From NCBI GenBank assembly GCA_002427885.1, contig DIZI01000030.1, positions 1-64,000 of the forward strand: a stretch of DNA of 64,000 nt. Reading direction: 5' to 3'. The notes under the pieces were generated by a model that was given only the letters and a program-made list of their open reading frames with translations, was not told where the DNA came from and did not search any database. Made by a program: the position numbers and the translations under genes. This DNA comes from Paludibacter sp. UBA6032. GTDB taxonomy: Bacteria; Bacteroidota; Bacteroidia; Bacteroidales; Paludibacteraceae. Shown here piece after piece: positions 54,977-63,459 of the stretch (position 1 is its first letter; each line of letters begins with the position of its first letter).

Positions 54977-55318
54977 ATGAGTAATATCGCGAAAAATAAA
55001 ACCCATGCATTTCTGGCACTGTTTTTATCGACAGTATTTTTCAGCACGTTTCTTGTCAAACCGGCTCATATCCTGTTCTTTCATCATGACCTGGCTGAAA
55101 GAGTACCTGTTCAATCCGATCAATCAACACTTTCGAACCCTTCCGATACCAATTGTCCGATTTGCAATTTCGAATTTTGTTTCTTCATTGCTGACAAACC
55201 GGCGGAGTTTGAAAAAGTTCCTGCAATATTTGCCGGACAAAAGACTCCACAAACCTTTGATTGTCTTGCCAGTCAGGCATCACACCATTTCCTGCTCCGG
55301 GCACCTCCAGTATTTTAA
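54977..55318 (+). CDS. Small membrane-anchored or exported Cys/His protein upstream of a TonB receptor
   Basis: I choose the ATG of MSNIAKNK; a TTG 6 bp upstream is also in frame. The 113-residue product has one hydrophobic N-terminal segment (FLALFLSTVFFSTFLV). A short exported part holds potential metal ligands: HILFFHHDLAER, then CPICNFEFCFF, and SQASHHFLL near the end. I do not recognise a named family, though small proteins of this kind (DUF2946-like) occur beside metal-related TonB receptors. It lies 157 bp before the TonB receptor on the same strand. A role in metal binding or transfer to the receptor is inference. Confidence 0.6.
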   Translation: MSNIAKNKTHAFLALFLSTVFFSTFLVKPAHILFFHHDLAERVPVQSDQSTLSNPSDTNCPICNFEFCFFIADKPAEFEKVPAIFAGQKTPQTFDCLASQASHHFLLRAPPVF

Positions 55319-55475
55319 ACCTCCTTCAGTTTAATGCAATATTTTATTGCACTTTAAATCGTGACATACGGCGATAATGCAGGTATGCCCGAATCAATGC
55401 AACCCTGTTTATTCCTGAGAATATTCACAGAGTGCTTGTTTTTACATATATTTATAATTTCACAAAACATAAGCA

Positions 55476-57896
55476 ATGAAAAAAATAATGATACTGCTCA
55501 TAGTCTTTGCTGTGAGTTCATATATAAAAGCCGACGAAATATCAGTTTCACAAACAGAACTTCAGGGAAAGATAACCGATAAAACCGGAGAACCACTTAT
55601 TGGTGTAAATCTTTATTTCCCCGATTTAAAAACCGGAGCTGTAACAGATGTGAACGGCTTTTACAAAATTGAAAATCTACCAAAACATACATTACTGGTT
55701 CAGATCAATTCCGTTGGTTACAAAATGATTATTGAAAATATCAATCTGGCTACAACAACTCATAAAGATTATACAATGGAAGAGTCTGTTACAGAAATAA
55801 ATGAAGTTGTTATTACAGGACAATCACAATCTTCCAAATTAGAAAAAACACCGACTCCCATTAGCGTTGTCAGTGTAAAGGAGCTACAACAAAGACCTTC
55901 CACGAATCTTATCGACGCCTTAAGTTCTCAACCCGGTGTTTCGCAGATAACCACCGGAAGCGGCATCTCAAAACCGGTTATTCGTGGATTGGGGTACAAC
56001 CGTGTCGTGGTAGTAAACGACGGTGTGCGTCAGGAAGGTCAACAGTGGGGCGATGAACATGGTATTGAAATTGATGAAAACGAAGTAAACAAAGTGGAAA
56101 TTCTGAAAGGTCCGGCCAGCTTACTATACGGTTCGGATGCCATGGCCGGAGTCATCAGTCTGTTTTCGGCACCCATACTTCCTCAGGGTAAAATGAAATT
56201 AAATGTTATGGCAAATTATCAAACCAACAATGGATTAATGGCTTATTCTCTCGATTATGCCGGTCATAAAAAACTATTTGTCTGGGATTTACGCTACAGT
56301 AATAAACAAGCTCATGCTTATCAAAACAGCCGTGATGGTTTCGTTTACAATTCCGGATTCAGCGAAAATGCGCTTTCGGCATTATTGGGAATAAGCAACT
56401 GGTGGGGATATTCTCATTTGACCCTAAGCACTTATCATCTCACACCCGGAATTGTGGAAGGAAACCGCGATAGTTTGACGGGACAATTTGTAAAACCGGT
56501 TATTTCCAGCGACGGAACCGAAGGCGTAGCGCTTGCAAGCCGCAATGATTTTATGTCGTACACCCACCAAATGCCCTACCAACAGGTAAATCATTACAAA
56601 GCAGTCTGGAATAATAATATTCTGATAGGCGATGGAATTTTGAATGCCACGATTGGTTACCAACAGAATCGTCGTCAGGAATTCGCCGACGTCCTTCATC
56701 CCAATGCGTATGGGCTGTATTTTCAGCTTCATACGGTTAACTACGATTTACATTACCAATTACCTGAAATGAAAGGCTATAATGTCACATTTGGAGTGAA
56801 TGGAATGGCTCAGAATTCCTTGAATTTAGGAACCGAATTTCTGGTTCCGGAATATCATTTATTTGATATGGGTGGATTTGTTGTTGCAAAAAAGAATTTC
56901 GGGAAACTGGATGTAAGTGGTGGATTAAGGCTTGACAACCGGTCAGAAACAGGCACTGCGCTTTATCTGAATTCGTCTGAAGAAAAAACCACCGCTTCGG
57001 ACCCAACTGCCACGGAACGTTTCAAAGCATTTTCGAGCGATTTTAAAGGAGTTAGTGGAAGCCTTGGGGCAACTTATCAGTTAAACGATAATTGGGTCAC
57101 TAAACTGAATCTATCCCGTGGGTTTCGCGCTCCGAATATAAGTGAATTAGCATCAAACGGTGTTCACGAAGGAACAATCCGTTATGAAATCGGAAATACG
57201 GATTTAAAACCGGAAAATAGCTTTCAATTGGATTATGAGCTGGGATTTAATACCAAACATGTTAGTTCAAAATTGAATTTGTTTGCCAACACCATTAATA
57301 ATTTTATATTTTCTCATAAAATAAACAGTGTAAATGGAGGAGACTCCATTCAAAGTGATTTGCCTTGTTACAAATTTGATTCCGGCAATGCTCAGCTAAT
57401 GGGTGGTGAGTTTTATATAGATATTCATCCTCATCCGTTGGACTGGTTGCATTTCGAGAACAGTTTATCCTATGTTCATTCTCAGCTTTTAAATCAACCC
57501 GATTCTACCCGTTATTTGCCCTTTACTCCTGCCACCAAATGGATTTCGGACATTCGGATTGACATAAAACATCTGAGTTCAGCACTTAACAACGCTTATT
57601 TCTCATTCGGTATCGAACATGATTTTAAACAAACAAATATCTATTCGGCCTACAATACAGAAACTGTAACCGATGGATATACGCTTCTTAACGCGGGTTT
57701 AGGGACAGATGTGATGTGGAAAAAGCACACTTTGTTTTCACTTTATGTAAGTGGGACAAATCTTGCCGATATTGATTATCAGAGTCATTTAAGCAGGTTA
57801 AAATATGCCCCTGAGAATTATGCAACCGGAAAAACGGGCGTTTATAATATGGGAAGAAATGTTAGTTTGAAACTGATTGTTCCTGTAGATTTATAG
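55476..57896 (+). CDS. TonB-dependent outer-membrane receptor, ZnuD-like (probable metal uptake)
   Basis: The 806-residue receptor has a signal peptide (to about KADE) and a carboxypeptidase-regulatory-like domain (about 27-108; GVNLYFPDLKTGAVTDVNGFY). The plug follows (about 115-225; PTPISVVSVKELQQRPSTNLIDALSSQPGVSQI). The segment KPVIRGLGYNRVVVVNDGVRQEGQQWGDEHGIEIDENEVNKVEILKGPASLLYG resembles ZnuD-type zinc receptors rather than SusC or siderophore receptors. The barrel contains many His (HPNAYGLYFQLHTVNYDLHY) and ends SLKLIVPVDL. It is the classical short TonB type without SusD. Zn or Cu as ligand is inferred from this similarity and the Cys/His neighbour. Confidence 0.85.
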   Translation: MKKIMILLIVFAVSSYIKADEISVSQTELQGKITDKTGEPLIGVNLYFPDLKTGAVTDVNGFYKIENLPKHTLLVQINSVGYKMIIENINLATTTHKDYTMEESVTEINEVVITGQSQSSKLEKTPTPISVVSVKELQQRPSTNLIDALSSQPGVSQITTGSGISKPVIRGLGYNRVVVVNDGVRQEGQQWGDEHGIEIDENEVNKVEILKGPASLLYGSDAMAGVISLFSAPILPQGKMKLNVMANYQTNNGLMAYSLDYAGHKKLFVWDLRYSNKQAHAYQNSRDGFVYNSGFSENALSALLGISNWWGYSHLTLSTYHLTPGIVEGNRDSLTGQFVKPVISSDGTEGVALASRNDFMSYTHQMPYQQVNHYKAVWNNNILIGDGILNATIGYQQNRRQEFADVLHPNAYGLYFQLHTVNYDLHYQLPEMKGYNVTFGVNGMAQNSLNLGTEFLVPEYHLFDMGGFVVAKKNFGKLDVSGGLRLDNRSETGTALYLNSSEEKTTASDPTATERFKAFSSDFKGVSGSLGATYQLNDNWVTKLNLSRGFRAPNISELASNGVHEGTIRYEIGNTDLKPENSFQLDYELGFNTKHVSSKLNLFANTINNFIFSHKINSVNGGDSIQSDLPCYKFDSGNAQLMGGEFYIDIHPHPLDWLHFENSLSYVHSQLLNQPDSTRYLPFTPATKWISDIRIDIKHLSSALNNAYFSFGIEHDFKQTNIYSAYNTETVTDGYTLLNAGLGTDVMWKKHTLFSLYVSGTNLADIDYQSHLSRLKYAPENYATGKTGVYNMGRNVSLKLIVPVDL

Positions 57897-57921
57897 ACTG
57901 ACTAATCTGATTATAATATTC

Positions 57922-57960
57922 AAAGACCTCACTAAAAAATTTCATAGTGAGGTCTTTTAT
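57922..57960 (+). terminator. Terminator after the TonB receptor
   Basis: A perfect 13-bp stem (AAAGACCTCACTA at 57922-57934, complement at 57945-57957) is followed by TTAT. It separates the receptor from the convergent redox operon and has an A-rich left flank, so it may work both ways. Confidence 0.85.
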
Positions 57961-57979
57961 TGAGATTGATGAATAGAAA

Positions 57980-59674
57980 TTACTTTTCTCTAGCCCATGG
58001 CCAGGCTACAATTCCGCCTTCAAGCACTTTTACATTTGTATATCCGTTTGCCTGAAGAATCAGTGCTGCTTCGTAGCCTCTTAATGATATTTTACACCAG
58101 GTGATTATTTCCGTATTTTTATCGGCAGGTATTTCATCCAAGCGCTTACGAAGTTGCCCCAGAGGAATCAGTTTTTCACCTAGTCCCATGCGCATTTGTT
58201 CATATTCGTCGGGATTACGGACATCCAATAATAACATGGGATCTTTTACTTTCAGTTTTTCTTTAAATTCTTCTGCCGAAATACCGGTAAAGAGCCCTTT
58301 CAGTTTGTTTTGCATCACATGAGCCGTGGCAATACTGTGATCAATGGCCAGTGAATAAGGTGGAGCGTAAGGAAGATCGGCGGTTGCCATATCATCCACG
58401 GTAAGATTTCCTTTTATAGCCATGGCCCAAATAGCCACTTGTTTACTTACGTCACCCGGTCCTAAAACCTGAGCACCCAATATTAAGCCGGTCAGTTTAT
58501 CCACAATTAATTTGGTAATTAATAATTTACCCTGCATAAATCCGGGTTTATCAAGGCTGGCATTGACTACTGTTTCGAGATCGGTATAACCCAACTTTAT
58601 TGCGTTATGTTCAGACAATCCGGTAGATCCCACACCATAATCGAACACTTTACAGATACCCGTCTGAATGGTTCCGGGGAATTTAGCCACATTACCTGAA
58701 ATAAGATTTTCACCAACAACACGCCCCTGCAAATTCGCCAAATCACCATAAGGTGCATGTACCGGCAGGTCCGTAATAAGATTCGGAATCTCAATACAAT
58801 CACCTACTGCATAAATATCGGCATCGGAGGTTTGCATAAACTCATCCACAACAATTCCTCCGGTTTCTCCTAATTTTAAACCTGCATCTTTCGCTAATCT
58901 GCTGTTTGGGCTTACACCAATGGCTACCACTGCCAGTTCACAAGGAATTTCAGTACCATCCAGTAATTTTACAGCTTTTAATTTACCATTTTCACCTAAA
59001 AAGGCAGATACACCATTTTGTAAAATGACATTGGCTTTCGTCTGAACATATTTTTCAACTAACCGGGCCATATGTTTGTCGAGAAAGGTAAGCAATTGCG
59101 GCAATAATTCAATAAGCGTGATTTCAATTCCAGCCAGATTTAACGCTTCAACGGTTTCAATTCCAATTAAACCTCCACCAATTACGACGGCTTTTTTAAT
59201 TTTACCTTCATCTCTGACTTTACGCAGGTAATCGGCATCCGATAAAGATTGTAAAGAAGTAATCCCTTCTAATTCGATACCCGGAACCGGAGGTTTCCGT
59301 GGAGAAGCCCCGGTTGCAATAACCAGTTTATCATATTCGGCCGTTCCTCTTTCACCCGTTTGTAAATCTCTAAATTCAATACGTTTATTTTTTCTGTCAA
59401 GAATGGTTACTTCTGTAAGTACTTTGGTATTAATTTTCTTTGCATTCCAGAAGAATTTTGAATCGCGTACCACACCGGTTGGAGAACACAACAGTTGATT
59501 ACGATCGTCAAAAAAACCTCCAATGTAATAGGGATAACCACACGAAGCCATCGAAAGATCCGAAGCTTTCTGATAAATTGTAATTTCAGCATTTTCGTCC
59601 ATCCGCCTTGCTTTCGATGCTGTTTTAGGACCGGCCGCCGAACCACCAATGATAATAATTCTTGTTGGATTCAT
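57980..59674 (-). CDS. CoA-disulfide-reductase-type flavoprotein fused to a rhodanese domain
   Basis: The 564-residue protein is a pyridine-nucleotide-disulfide oxidoreductase of the single-Cys class. An FAD-binding IIIGGSAAGPKTA at the N-terminus is followed by redox Cys45 in LSMASCGYPYYIGG. An NAD(P)-binding VVIGGGLIGIETVEAL lies near residue 165 and an FAD-site DIYAVGDCIE near 285. From about 455 a rhodanese domain follows (DPMLLLDVRNPDEYEQMRMGLGEKLIPLGQL), with Cys527 in TWCKISLRGYEAA. The fusion is known as CoADR-RHD or NADH:polysulfide/persulfide reductase. It would handle CoA- or protein-bound persulfides. It is the last gene of a six-gene operon. Confidence 0.9.
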   Translation of the reverse strand: MNPTRIIIIGGSAAGPKTASKARRMDENAEITIYQKASDLSMASCGYPYYIGGFFDDRNQLLCSPTGVVRDSKFFWNAKKINTKVLTEVTILDRKNKRIEFRDLQTGERGTAEYDKLVIATGASPRKPPVPGIELEGITSLQSLSDADYLRKVRDEGKIKKAVVIGGGLIGIETVEALNLAGIEITLIELLPQLLTFLDKHMARLVEKYVQTKANVILQNGVSAFLGENGKLKAVKLLDGTEIPCELAVVAIGVSPNSRLAKDAGLKLGETGGIVVDEFMQTSDADIYAVGDCIEIPNLITDLPVHAPYGDLANLQGRVVGENLISGNVAKFPGTIQTGICKVFDYGVGSTGLSEHNAIKLGYTDLETVVNASLDKPGFMQGKLLITKLIVDKLTGLILGAQVLGPGDVSKQVAIWAMAIKGNLTVDDMATADLPYAPPYSLAIDHSIATAHVMQNKLKGLFTGISAEEFKEKLKVKDPMLLLDVRNPDEYEQMRMGLGEKLIPLGQLRKRLDEIPADKNTEIITWCKISLRGYEAALILQANGYTNVKVLEGGIVAWPWAREK

Positions 59675-59734
59675 AATATATTAGTTTTAAAGTTCTTGTA
59701 GCGTTAAATTCTATATATAATAAAAATAAATAAC

Positions 59735-60193
59735 TTAGAGTATTTCCTTTCCAACAATTTCAGCGGCAATAGTAACACATCGCAAGCAAGGACGTGATTT
59801 ATAATATGCTTCATTGCGTTCCGATGATTCGGGATTTTGCGGTTCTTGTTTTAGTTTTAATAAATCGGCACAAATATATGAGCCCATTATTGCTTTGAAT
59901 TCATATGCAGTATGTTGCACGGCTTTGTAGTTTGTATTTTTTGCTGCCTTATCTTTTGTATCGGTAAATGGATAATGCAATCCCAACACTAAAAACATAC
60001 CCGAAACAGCTCCGCACACTTCACGTAGCCGTCCCATTCCACCGCCAAAAGAAGTTGCCAGTTTGGCAGCTGTTTCTTCTTCAATTCCGTATAAATCAGA
60101 ATAGGCCATAAGAACAGACTGTGCACAATTATAACCTTGTTCAAAGTAATTAACAGCAAGAATCGTTCTCTTTTCTATCTCAACTTCGTTCAT
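59735..60193 (-). CDS. C_GCAxxG_C_C family redox protein
   Basis: The 152-residue cytoplasmic protein has the Cys pattern of the C_GCAxxG_C_C family. YNCAQSVLMAY (Cys23), FGGGMGRLREVCGAVSGMFLVLG, YICADLL and CLRCV are all present. Family members are small redox or metal proteins common in anaerobes; several are predicted to bind a cofactor, but their reaction is not established. The second motif reads CGAVSG, with Val after the Ala. It lies 12 bp after the thioesterase gene and 60 bp before the CoADR-rhodanese gene. Confidence 0.88.
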   Translation of the reverse strand: MNEVEIEKRTILAVNYFEQGYNCAQSVLMAYSDLYGIEEETAAKLATSFGGGMGRLREVCGAVSGMFLVLGLHYPFTDTKDKAAKNTNYKAVQHTAYEFKAIMGSYICADLLKLKQEPQNPESSERNEAYYKSRPCLRCVTIAAEIVGKEIL

Positions 60194-60205
60194 TTCTAAT
60201 TCTTA

Positions 60206-60622
60206 TTAATGTGAATCGTTTTTGTGCAACTCAATCGCTTTCAATAAAAAATCAGGCGGAGCGCAAGGTTTCCAGTTGGTTGTACCCACAAAAGCAATTT
60301 CAGTTTCGGCTTCGTTAATCAGTTCGTTTTTGTCGTTATAAAGGTAATAAGAAAACCACACACGTACACCTTTTAATGCAGTTAATTTTGTTTTTACCGT
60401 CAAAAGTTCATCATAACGGGTCGTTTTGATAAATTTAAAATTCATTTTTATAACCGGACACATCACTCCTGCTTCTTCGATTGAATTGTAAGGCGCACCA
60501 ATACTACGAAACAATTCCCAGCGGGCAGCTTCATAGTATTTTACATAATTGGCATGATGCATCGTTCCCATTTTATCTGTATCGGGATAGCTTACTCTGA
60601 ATTTAAAATCGTGTTCAATCAT
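60206..60622 (-). CDS. Acyl-CoA thioesterase, 4HBT hotdog fold
   Basis: I start this at MIEHDFKFRVSYPDTDKMG. The longer in-frame start 75 bp upstream would overlap the NifX-like gene by about 60 bp, and its extra residues have no family counterpart. The 138-residue protein has the 4HBT hallmark YPDTDKMGTMHHANYVKYYEAARWELFRSIG, with the catalytic Asp of DTDKMG, and the following strands VIKMNFKFIKTTRYDELL and INEAETEIAFV. YbgC/FcbC-type members hydrolyse acyl-CoAs. The start falls 13 bp after the stop of the upstream gene. Its role among redox genes is unclear. Confidence 0.88.
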   Translation of the reverse strand: MIEHDFKFRVSYPDTDKMGTMHHANYVKYYEAARWELFRSIGAPYNSIEEAGVMCPVIKMNFKFIKTTRYDELLTVKTKLTALKGVRVWFSYYLYNDKNELINEAETEIAFVGTTNWKPCAPPDFLLKAIELHKNDSH

Positions 60623-60635
60623 ATTTGTACACTTA

Positions 60636-61013
60636 TTAGTTATGACTGCAAACGTGTCCTTCTTCATGGCCATGTGACGCACAATTTGAGCCACCATCTA
60701 CCAGTTTTCCGGCCAGATATTCAGTTACAAGCTCATTCACATCGCCTTTACAATTTCGAATAACCTGAATGTTTTGAGATGCAAGTTTATTAATAGCTCC
60801 TTCGCCTATTCCTCCGGCAAGCATTATTTTTACATTCATATCCGCAAGATCATATGCGATATTTGACTTACAACCGCAGCCCTGTGGTGATTCAAGTGTC
60901 TGTTTTTCAATAATCTCATTTTCGTCCGAAACGGTAAAAATGCTGTAAAACTCACAATGTCCGAAATGATCGTCGATGCGGTTATTTTCTTTTGTTGGTA
61001 CTGCAATTTTCAT
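60636..61013 (-). CDS. NifX/NifB-C-type dinitrogenase iron-molybdenum cofactor family protein
   Basis: The 125-residue protein starts MKIAVPTKENNRIDDHFGHCEFYSIF, the standard beginning of the NifX/NafY/VnfX-like fold. The centre reads GCGCKSNIAYDLADMNVKIMLAGGIGEGAINKL. Stand-alone members outside nitrogen fixation are common in anaerobes next to MRP-type ATPases or DUF134 genes. They are thought to bind metal clusters or cofactors. The C-terminus is a Cys/His-rich tail (NCASHGHEEGHVCSHN) that could bind metal. It lies 33 bp after the MBL-fold gene. Confidence 0.9.
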   Translation of the reverse strand: MKIAVPTKENNRIDDHFGHCEFYSIFTVSDENEIIEKQTLESPQGCGCKSNIAYDLADMNVKIMLAGGIGEGAINKLASQNIQVIRNCKGDVNELVTEYLAGKLVDGGSNCASHGHEEGHVCSHN

Positions 61014-61046
61014 TTTCTTTCTGTTTTTAAAATATTATTAATCTAA

Positions 61047-61883
61047 TTAATTCATTTGATGTAACAAAGTAAATCCGGTATAAAACCAGTTAAGCTTTTC
61101 CTGTAATTTCATTTTTAACTGTGAATATACGCCTTCGCCTGTGCAATGTCCTGTATAAAAAGTTGTTTCGGGAAAATCTGACTGCAAGCGTTCAACTAAT
61201 TTATTGATTTCACCCCCGGTTTCATATTGACCCTCATATCCATCCAGCAAATGAAATCCACCAATTAAAGTGCTGACAGGTTTTCCGAGTGTATGCTTCA
61301 CAGAGTCCAATATATTCAATACACCGCAATGAGCACAACCTGAATAAACAATCATTTCATCCCTACCAAAACAGATAATTAATTCATGATTAAAATCATC
61401 TGAAATAATTTCATTTTCAACCTTTTTCATTAAGGTTTTATTAGCTTTCGGTTGCGGAAAACAGCATGTTTGGCATGGAAAAACATGAATTTCGTTTTCA
61501 AAAGTCATTTTCGAATCGACAAATACAAACCGGTCTTCAAAATTCGTTATATCTATTTTGCCACTTATTTCACGCATTCCCTTTCTGTTTGAAAAAAACC
61601 GTTGTGTAAGTACGTTTTTAGATAAAACAATTTTGGCTTTCGAATTTATATTTAAAAAATCCTGTAACCCGCCAATATGATCGGAATGTCCATGCGAAAT
61701 AAACACATAATCAATAGCTGCAATATCAACTTCCATGTTATCGGCATTTTGTAAAAACATATCAGAAGCACCTGTATCAAGTAAACATTTATAGTTTTCG
61801 GTTTCAACATAAATGCATAATCCATGTTCTTTTTCAAGGATACTCTGCAATTTCCTGTTATCGGATAATATTTGTACTTTCAT
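61047..61883 (-). CDS. MBL-fold metallo-hydrolase
   Basis: The 278-residue cytoplasmic protein has the metallo-beta-lactamase signature SHGHSDHIGG (His64, His66, Asp68, His69). It also has LLDTGASDMFLQNA before it, YSGCAHCGVLNIL with the next His, GGFHLLDG and YTGHCTGEGVYSQL at the end. This order matches the group often annotated as 7,8-dihydropterin-6-yl-methyl aminobenzene phosphate synthase-like; the true substrate of such proteins is mostly unknown. Its start overlaps the DUF134 stop by 4 bp (ATGA), so the two are translationally coupled. Confidence 0.88.
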   Translation of the reverse strand: MKVQILSDNRKLQSILEKEHGLCIYVETENYKCLLDTGASDMFLQNADNMEVDIAAIDYVFISHGHSDHIGGLQDFLNINSKAKIVLSKNVLTQRFFSNRKGMREISGKIDITNFEDRFVFVDSKMTFENEIHVFPCQTCCFPQPKANKTLMKKVENEIISDDFNHELIICFGRDEMIVYSGCAHCGVLNILDSVKHTLGKPVSTLIGGFHLLDGYEGQYETGGEINKLVERLQSDFPETTFYTGHCTGEGVYSQLKMKLQEKLNWFYTGFTLLHQMN

Positions 61884-62296
61884 AACTTTTCAATATTAAT
61901 TGGCATCAATTCATCATTCTGAAAATTCTTACAATCTTTACATCGGGTATGATTTTCCAATCCATCAATTAATTTATAGCATTTTTTACAACGAAACCAA
62001 AATTTGTCGAAATGAACATTTCCACCCTCAATTAAAATCATTTTTCCTTCTATTAAAGCTTTCGCAACAGTTTTACGGGCATTCTCATAAATTCTTGTGA
62101 GGGTGGGTCGTGACACATTCATTTTTTCAGCCGCTTGCTCCTGGTTCATTCCTTCATAATCTAGCAGGCGAATCGCTTCATATTCGTCATACTGCAACGA
62201 AACGGAGCTCAACACTGTTCTGGGAATTCCAAAAGGTTTAAATCCTTGCATTAAAGGCGGTGAGACAATTTTTCGATCTTGCTTTGGGCGTGGCAT
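61880..62296 (-). CDS. DUF134-family predicted DNA-binding regulator
   Basis: The 138-residue protein starts MPRPKQDRKIVSPP and contains LQYDEYEAIRLLDYEGMNQEQAAEKMNVSRPTLTRIYENARKTVAKAL. This is the DUF134 sigma-70-region-4-like helix-turn-helix (about 38-85). The C-terminal part has two CxxC pairs (FRCKKCYKL and TRCKDCKNF), a likely zinc or iron-sulfur site. It heads a six-gene operon of redox-type proteins and is coupled to the MBL-fold gene by ATGA. An imperfect palindrome sits upstream of its -7 box, which suggests autoregulation. Confidence 0.92.
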   Translation of the reverse strand: MPRPKQDRKIVSPPLMQGFKPFGIPRTVLSSVSLQYDEYEAIRLLDYEGMNQEQAAEKMNVSRPTLTRIYENARKTVAKALIEGKMILIEGGNVHFDKFWFRCKKCYKLIDGLENHTRCKDCKNFQNDELMPINIEKL

Positions 62297-62334
62297 TTTT
62301 TATATTTAAAAAAATAAATGATTATTTTGAGGTA

Positions 62335-62371
62335 CAAAGGTACGAATAGTTTTGAACTTATGTTCATAACT
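62335..62371 (-). promoter_or_regulatory. Promoter and candidate operator of the DUF134 operon
   Basis: TACCTTTG on the minus strand (62342-62335) is a perfect TAnnTTTG box 38 bp before the DUF134 start. Just upstream, AGTTTTGAAC (62348-62357) and GTTCATAACT (62362-62371) form a palindrome with 9 of 10 matching positions and a 4-bp centre. It covers the -33 region, where a bound repressor would block transcription. Confidence 0.55.
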
Positions 62372-62434
62372 AATCGTCTTTTAATGAAAAAAAGTAGCTC
62401 TCATTATTAATTGCCGGTTCAACCAAAACGAGAA

Positions 62435-62462
62435 AACCCTGACTCAAATTTGAATCAGGGTT
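62435..62462 (-). terminator. Terminator after the esterase gene
   Basis: AACCCTGACTCAAA (62435-62448) pairs with TTTGAATCAGGGTT (62449-62462) with one mismatch, about 26 bp beyond the esterase stop. The T-tract on the minus strand is short (CTCGTTTTGG), so efficiency is uncertain. Confidence 0.65.
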
Positions 62463-62488
62463 CCCAATGAAATAGTTTTAAAATTAAT

Positions 62489-63313
62489 TTATTTCCTGTT
62501 TGGTTGATGGAAACATCGATCAAAAAACAGCATTTGATATTGAATTGAATTAGCCCAATAATCCCAGCTGTGAGTTCCCGGGCGTTCAATGTAATCGTGA
62601 TTGATATTCATGGCCATCAATCTCCTGTGAAGTGCAGCATTTATTTGATAGAAAAAATCCGAAACACCACAATCGATAATCAAATTCAACTCATTATTTT
62701 TCAAGGAGCTAACCATATTTATTACCGACCGATTGTCCCATTCAGCCCTATGGGTTTCATAATCTCCAATTCGGCGGGCAATGTCAAACTCTTTAACTGA
62801 AGACCGGAGATCCACGCCGCCACTCATACTTCCGGCATCCTGAAATAAATTTTTATTCCGGATGGCAATGTATAAAGCTCCATGGCCACCCATACTTAAT
62901 CCGGTAATGGCACGCGCATTTCTATTTGGAATAGTGAAATAATGTGCATCAATATACGGAAGTAATTCTTTCGTTATATAGGTTTCATACTGACTGGTTG
63001 AATCAATGGGACTATCCATAAACCAACTGTTATAGCCACCATCCGGGCAAACAATGATCAGTTGATACATGGTTGAAAGGTTTTTAATTGAAGGTACGGT
63101 TTTCACCCACTTTGCATAATTATCACTGTACCCGTGAAGTAAATAAACAACCGGATAATGCTTCTTTTCTGAATAATTTCCGGGCTTAATCACTACATTT
63201 TTTATATCCTTTTTCATACGGACTGAAAATACCGAAACAGTATCAACCTGAATAACGGAGAATGCTTGCAGATATAAAAAAAAGGAGACAAAGACAAAAA
63301 TTAATCGTTTCAT
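62489..63313 (-). CDS. Exported esterase, PF00756 (esterase D / feruloyl-esterase-like) family
   Basis: The 274-residue protein has a signal peptide (to about LQAFS) and the alpha/beta-hydrolase pattern of the esterase D family. HYPVVYLLHGYSDNYAKWV is followed by IIVCPDGGYNSWFMDSP, the nucleophile elbow GLSMGGHGA with Ser140, a DCGVSDFFY segment with the acid, and the catalytic His in ERPGTHSWDYW. Exported members in plant-degrading Bacteroidetes act on acetyl, feruloyl or other esters. Here the gene is solitary, so the substrate cannot be inferred. Confidence 0.87.
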   Translation of the reverse strand: MKRLIFVFVSFFLYLQAFSVIQVDTVSVFSVRMKKDIKNVVIKPGNYSEKKHYPVVYLLHGYSDNYAKWVKTVPSIKNLSTMYQLIIVCPDGGYNSWFMDSPIDSTSQYETYITKELLPYIDAHYFTIPNRNARAITGLSMGGHGALYIAIRNKNLFQDAGSMSGGVDLRSSVKEFDIARRIGDYETHRAEWDNRSVINMVSSLKNNELNLIIDCGVSDFFYQINAALHRRLMAMNINHDYIERPGTHSWDYWANSIQYQMLFFDRCFHQPNRK

Positions 63314-63419
63314 AAATAGTAAAAATAAAATTTTATAGGATCATTGAAATATAAAGGTAACTAAAATCAATCAAACAGGTCATGAAATAAAGAAATGTTG
63401 TGAAAAATATGAAAAAAAT

Positions 63420-63455
63420 AACCCGTTAAACTTGAAGATTCAACGGGTTATTTGT
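63420..63455 (-). terminator. Terminator of the RHH gene / SPFH operon
   Basis: A perfect 8-bp stem (AACCCGTT at 63420-63427 with AACGGGTT at 63442-63449) lies 10 bp beyond the ribbon-helix-helix stop. On the minus strand it is followed by TATTTTTTTC. Confidence 0.75.
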
Positions 63456-63459
63456 GTTA

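Noticed and set aside
60623..60697. N-terminal extension of the thioesterase
   Set aside because: It would overlap the NifX-like gene, and the extra residues match nothing in the 4HBT fold.
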